Positions 28,201 to 30,568 of a stretch of DNA of 30,568 nt are shown piece by piece. The position numbers were made by a program, and so were the translations under genes. The stretch spans positions 1-30,568 of the forward strand of contig JAAVTG010000863.1 of the NCBI GenBank assembly GCA_011947345.1, in the 5' to 3' direction. Below the pieces are notes generated by a model. The model was not told the DNA's origin, did not search any database, and saw only the letters and a program-made list of their open reading frames with translations. Origin of the DNA: Phytophthora quininea (taxonomy: Eukaryota; Oomycota; Peronosporomycetes; Peronosporales; Peronosporaceae). Within the stretch, counting starts at the first letter, position 1; each line of letters begins with the position of its first letter.

Positions 28201-30568
28201 CACCGACATTTGCAGCACTTGATGCCTCACATTGCATTTCCATCGTCTCAAGACTGGCAGGTAGGTGCGCGACGGCATGAACTTCGTACAGGAACTCGCC
28301 AATGTTTTCGTCCAGGAACAGCAACTGGCACTTGTAGTTCCCGGAAGCAGCGGAAGAAACTCCAGCTTGACTTTGGCGGATCCGTTCTTGCGGATGGAAA
28401 TTGTAGCCCCATTGCCCATTCCTGAGGTTGGAACAGGCAAAACACCACCTTCTACAGCCGGCGAGTCTTCATTGTTGAGCATACTGCTGCTGTTGCTTCC
28501 GGACGTACCAAACTCTGGCAGATAGAAAGGCTGCTGAGCACAAACACACCACGCAGAATCCGAATCCTCTCCACGATTCTTCCCACCAAGTTTCCTTTGA
28601 CCGAAAGCAGCAACATCACTCTCGTTGGAAGAGCTCTCAACTCTTTGCATTGACGGCCGGTCCTGGATAGAACGGCGTCGTCCTTGTGACAATGGCAACA
28701 CGCCAGAAACTGAAATGGATGAGCCGCTTACTCCGCCATTGCCATCACTTGATACCTGCTGCTGAGTCATCGACAATTTGAACGACGCGTTGGCTGGGAA
28801 TTGGTTCTCGATTAAAAGCTCCTCCACGCGCTTCTCGTACGTCTTTGTCTCAATTAGAATGACCCGCACCGGCTTCCTCGACACGATATTCGACTCGAGC
28901 AGAAACACCATCGTTGCTCCTCCTCCACCGACCGAGAAACCGCCACTTAGATCTCCTCGAACCGCTTGAAATACCAGTCTAGCCGTCACCTTCCGTGAGA
29001 ATCGCGGGCGGAAAGTCACGACAAATGCCACCGTTTTTCCAGGATCCAAGACAAGCTCGTTCGACTCAATAGTGAACTCACTCGCGACTGCACCGGTGTC
29101 TCCATTTCCCTACTAACCCGTTTGAACCGACAGAATTGCGATCGGCTCCATCCAGGAAAACGTGATAACGTAGTGGCCGCGCACTTGGATTCTTCAGCTC
29201 GATGCTCTTCTCCATCACTTGGCCCAAGCCGCCGCTGAATTCGATCGTAGCTTTGGGCATGAACTGCGGCAAGGTTTGATGTAAATGCAGCAACAACAGC
29301 AGAAGTTCGCGTCCTGTATATCGACGCAAAAATCGCGTCGCATCCAGGCCAAAGTCCAGTCCAAACGCACCGAGAGTCTGTAACAAAATACTCGCTTGGT
29401 GTTGCAACTGCGAAGCAGAGGAGGACGACGAGATCGAGAAGTGGCGGAGTCGGTGGCCCACCGAAAGCAATGATACGCACCCTGGTCGACTGAAAGCGTC
29501 GGGATATGGGCAGCTACGATGTGGAAGAACCAGCGTCCGTCGCGTAAATCGCGGCCAATGTCAAGTAGCTGCGTTTCAAGAAGATTGCCCTGAGTTGTTG
29601 GGGGATGCATATTAGCAGGGTTTTGTGGCTTATGAAGCGCTCGAATTCGGTCGCAAAGCCACTGGATTAGCACCATCTCCGCCTCGCTGTAGATGTTGCT
29701 GCCTTGACAAGCTCGTCCTGCAGAATTTGAAGATTTCTCACCTTTGTGCTTGTCATTCCGACTGACCGGATTCCCACCAGAAGGACTATCGCTTTGAAGC
29801 TGTTGCTGGTACCCTCTCCACGTTATTCTCGAGAGTAGAAAACACTTGATGACCTGGTAGATGACCTTCATCCAGGCATTGGAACTCACTGATGGGAATT
29901 CATTCGTCAACACTCGACGTCTCGTCACAAACGGAAGCATTGCGATTGAAGGTGAAGACAACAGAGCAGGGTCGGCTTGCGGATGTTCGCAAGCTCGTAG
30001 ATAGAACTCCTGTGCTAGCAAGTGCTCTGGGTAAATGTCGTGCACCATGGCGCCGTAAGATCGAAGAAATCGTAGTAGCTCCACGAATTGGTTCGTGTAC
30101 TGAGTCAGCTGGTCTTTCTTCGTCGGGGAAGGAGTGGATGCTGCTCCACCATTTGCATTTGGTTTAGCCCCAGCAGCAGGAGTCGAGTTGGCCTCAGCCT
30201 TGCCGTTTTTGCGTTTGCTGTTCGTGCTAGCTCCACGTAGTGAAGGGACAGCCAACCCACCAGGCTTCTTAGTGCAGATCATGTCGAGGAGTTCATAGAG
30301 GGACGGCCAGCGGAGTCGGCAAAATCCTCAGGGAATCGACCACCGGTGTACGAAGGAAGTTGGCGTTGAGATACTGCATCACCAGCTCACTTTCTCCGTC
30401 CGCAAAGGCAGGGGAAGAGTTTGACACCATCGCACTCGAGTTGTCATCATTTAACCCCGTCGACGAATCAACTTCCACGACGCCGTTGGGGTTCTGTGTT
30501 GCTGACTCCTTTGTCGCTTTCTCCAGCTCGGCTTGTGCCTGTTTGGAGGAGAGTAAGTAGACTGGAAA
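25296..30568 (-). CDS. CFAP47: Flagellar protein CFAP47-like, 3' part, 5' end outside window
   Basis: About 1,750 codons are present and the gene continues beyond the right edge (open frame FPVYLLSSKQAQAELEKATK at 30500-30568). Order: GRFPEDFADSAGRP and YELLDMICTKKPGG (30270-30345); a calponin-homology-like region (AWMKVIYQVIKCFLL, then AEMVLIQWLCDRIRALH and DLRDGRW, about 29480-29890); LPQFMPKATIEFSGGLG; then repeated beta-rich ASH/PapD-like modules (IELKNPSARPLRYHVFL, VLDPGKTVAFVVTFRPRFS, LPFSNPTD-like, IYPLTFSPLVSGSYFGSVTF, SFTPTGYGKMQSGQLVI) to TGA 25296. CFAP47 acts in the axoneme, in keeping with zoospore flagella. HYDIN-type proteins are the main alternative. About nine frame breaks (near 30340, 30301, 29481, 29110, 28341, 27808, 27461, 26323, 25577) are nearly all healed by one base in a run, so I regard the gene as intact. 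Confidence 0.75.

Noticed and set aside
1..30568. CRISPR array, tRNA, rRNA, secreted RXLR-type effector
   Set aside because: I looked for regularly spaced repeats, T-loop consensus and short secreted proteins with RXLR motifs while reading and saw none that I could support.

Overview
The window looks like a nuclear contig of an oomycete, most likely Phytophthora or a close relative. The evidence is: several bZIP genes with Cys in place of the invariant Asn of the basic region (a variant described from Phytophthora infestans); oomycete-type initiator sequences (TCATTYYNCAWT-like) a few bases upstream of start codons; short 75-94 nt GT-AG introns; a flagellar gene as expected of a zoospore-forming organism; and dense decayed DNA transposons. 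I saw no bacterial operons, rRNA, tRNA or CRISPR array.

Layout. (1) 1-4125: a protein kinase gene in two near-identical inverted copies (arms 1-1541 and 2196-3751) around a 654 bp spacer. The copies are head to head: copy 1 runs off the left edge, copy 2 (3139-4125) is complete. (2) 4126-14320: a transposon graveyard. It holds a large Mutator-like (MULE) transposase fused to a C-terminal Ulp1/C48 protease domain (4878-8901, minus), a Tc1/mariner-like relic (about 9450-10395, plus), a second MULE plus Ulp1 relic (about 10553-12060, plus), and a decayed Fanzor/TnpB-type RNA-guided nuclease gene (12760-14314, minus). (3) 14315-15577: no confident gene. (4) 15578-17383 (minus): a TrmA/RlmD-type RNA uridine-C5-methyltransferase with a likely organellar presequence and one intron, divergent from the bZIP cluster. 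(5) 17694-23653: five bZIP paralogues, four apparently functional and one pseudogene. (6) About 23787-24960: an N-terminally truncated hAT transposase. (7) 25296-30568 (minus, 5' end outside the window): a flagellar protein most like CFAP47, with a calponin-homology-type region followed by ASH/PapD-like repeats.

A technical pattern decides how much of this should be read. About 18 reading-frame breaks in otherwise conserved genes (methyltransferase, two bZIPs, CFAP47, MULE, hAT) are each repaired by lengthening one homopolymer run by a single base. The two kinase arms also differ, wherever I compared them, only by short indels in runs or dinucleotide repeats. Most breaks are therefore probably unpolished sequencing errors. 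Real decay is marked by in-frame stops and multi-base losses: Trp-to-stop changes in both Ulp1 domains, the Tc1 relic and the fourth bZIP, and the scrambled Fanzor.

Biologically, the most unusual items are the Fanzor relic, the transposase-protease fusion, the compact cluster of Cys-type bZIP genes with ACGT-core and AP-1-like sites near them, and the inverted kinase duplication.
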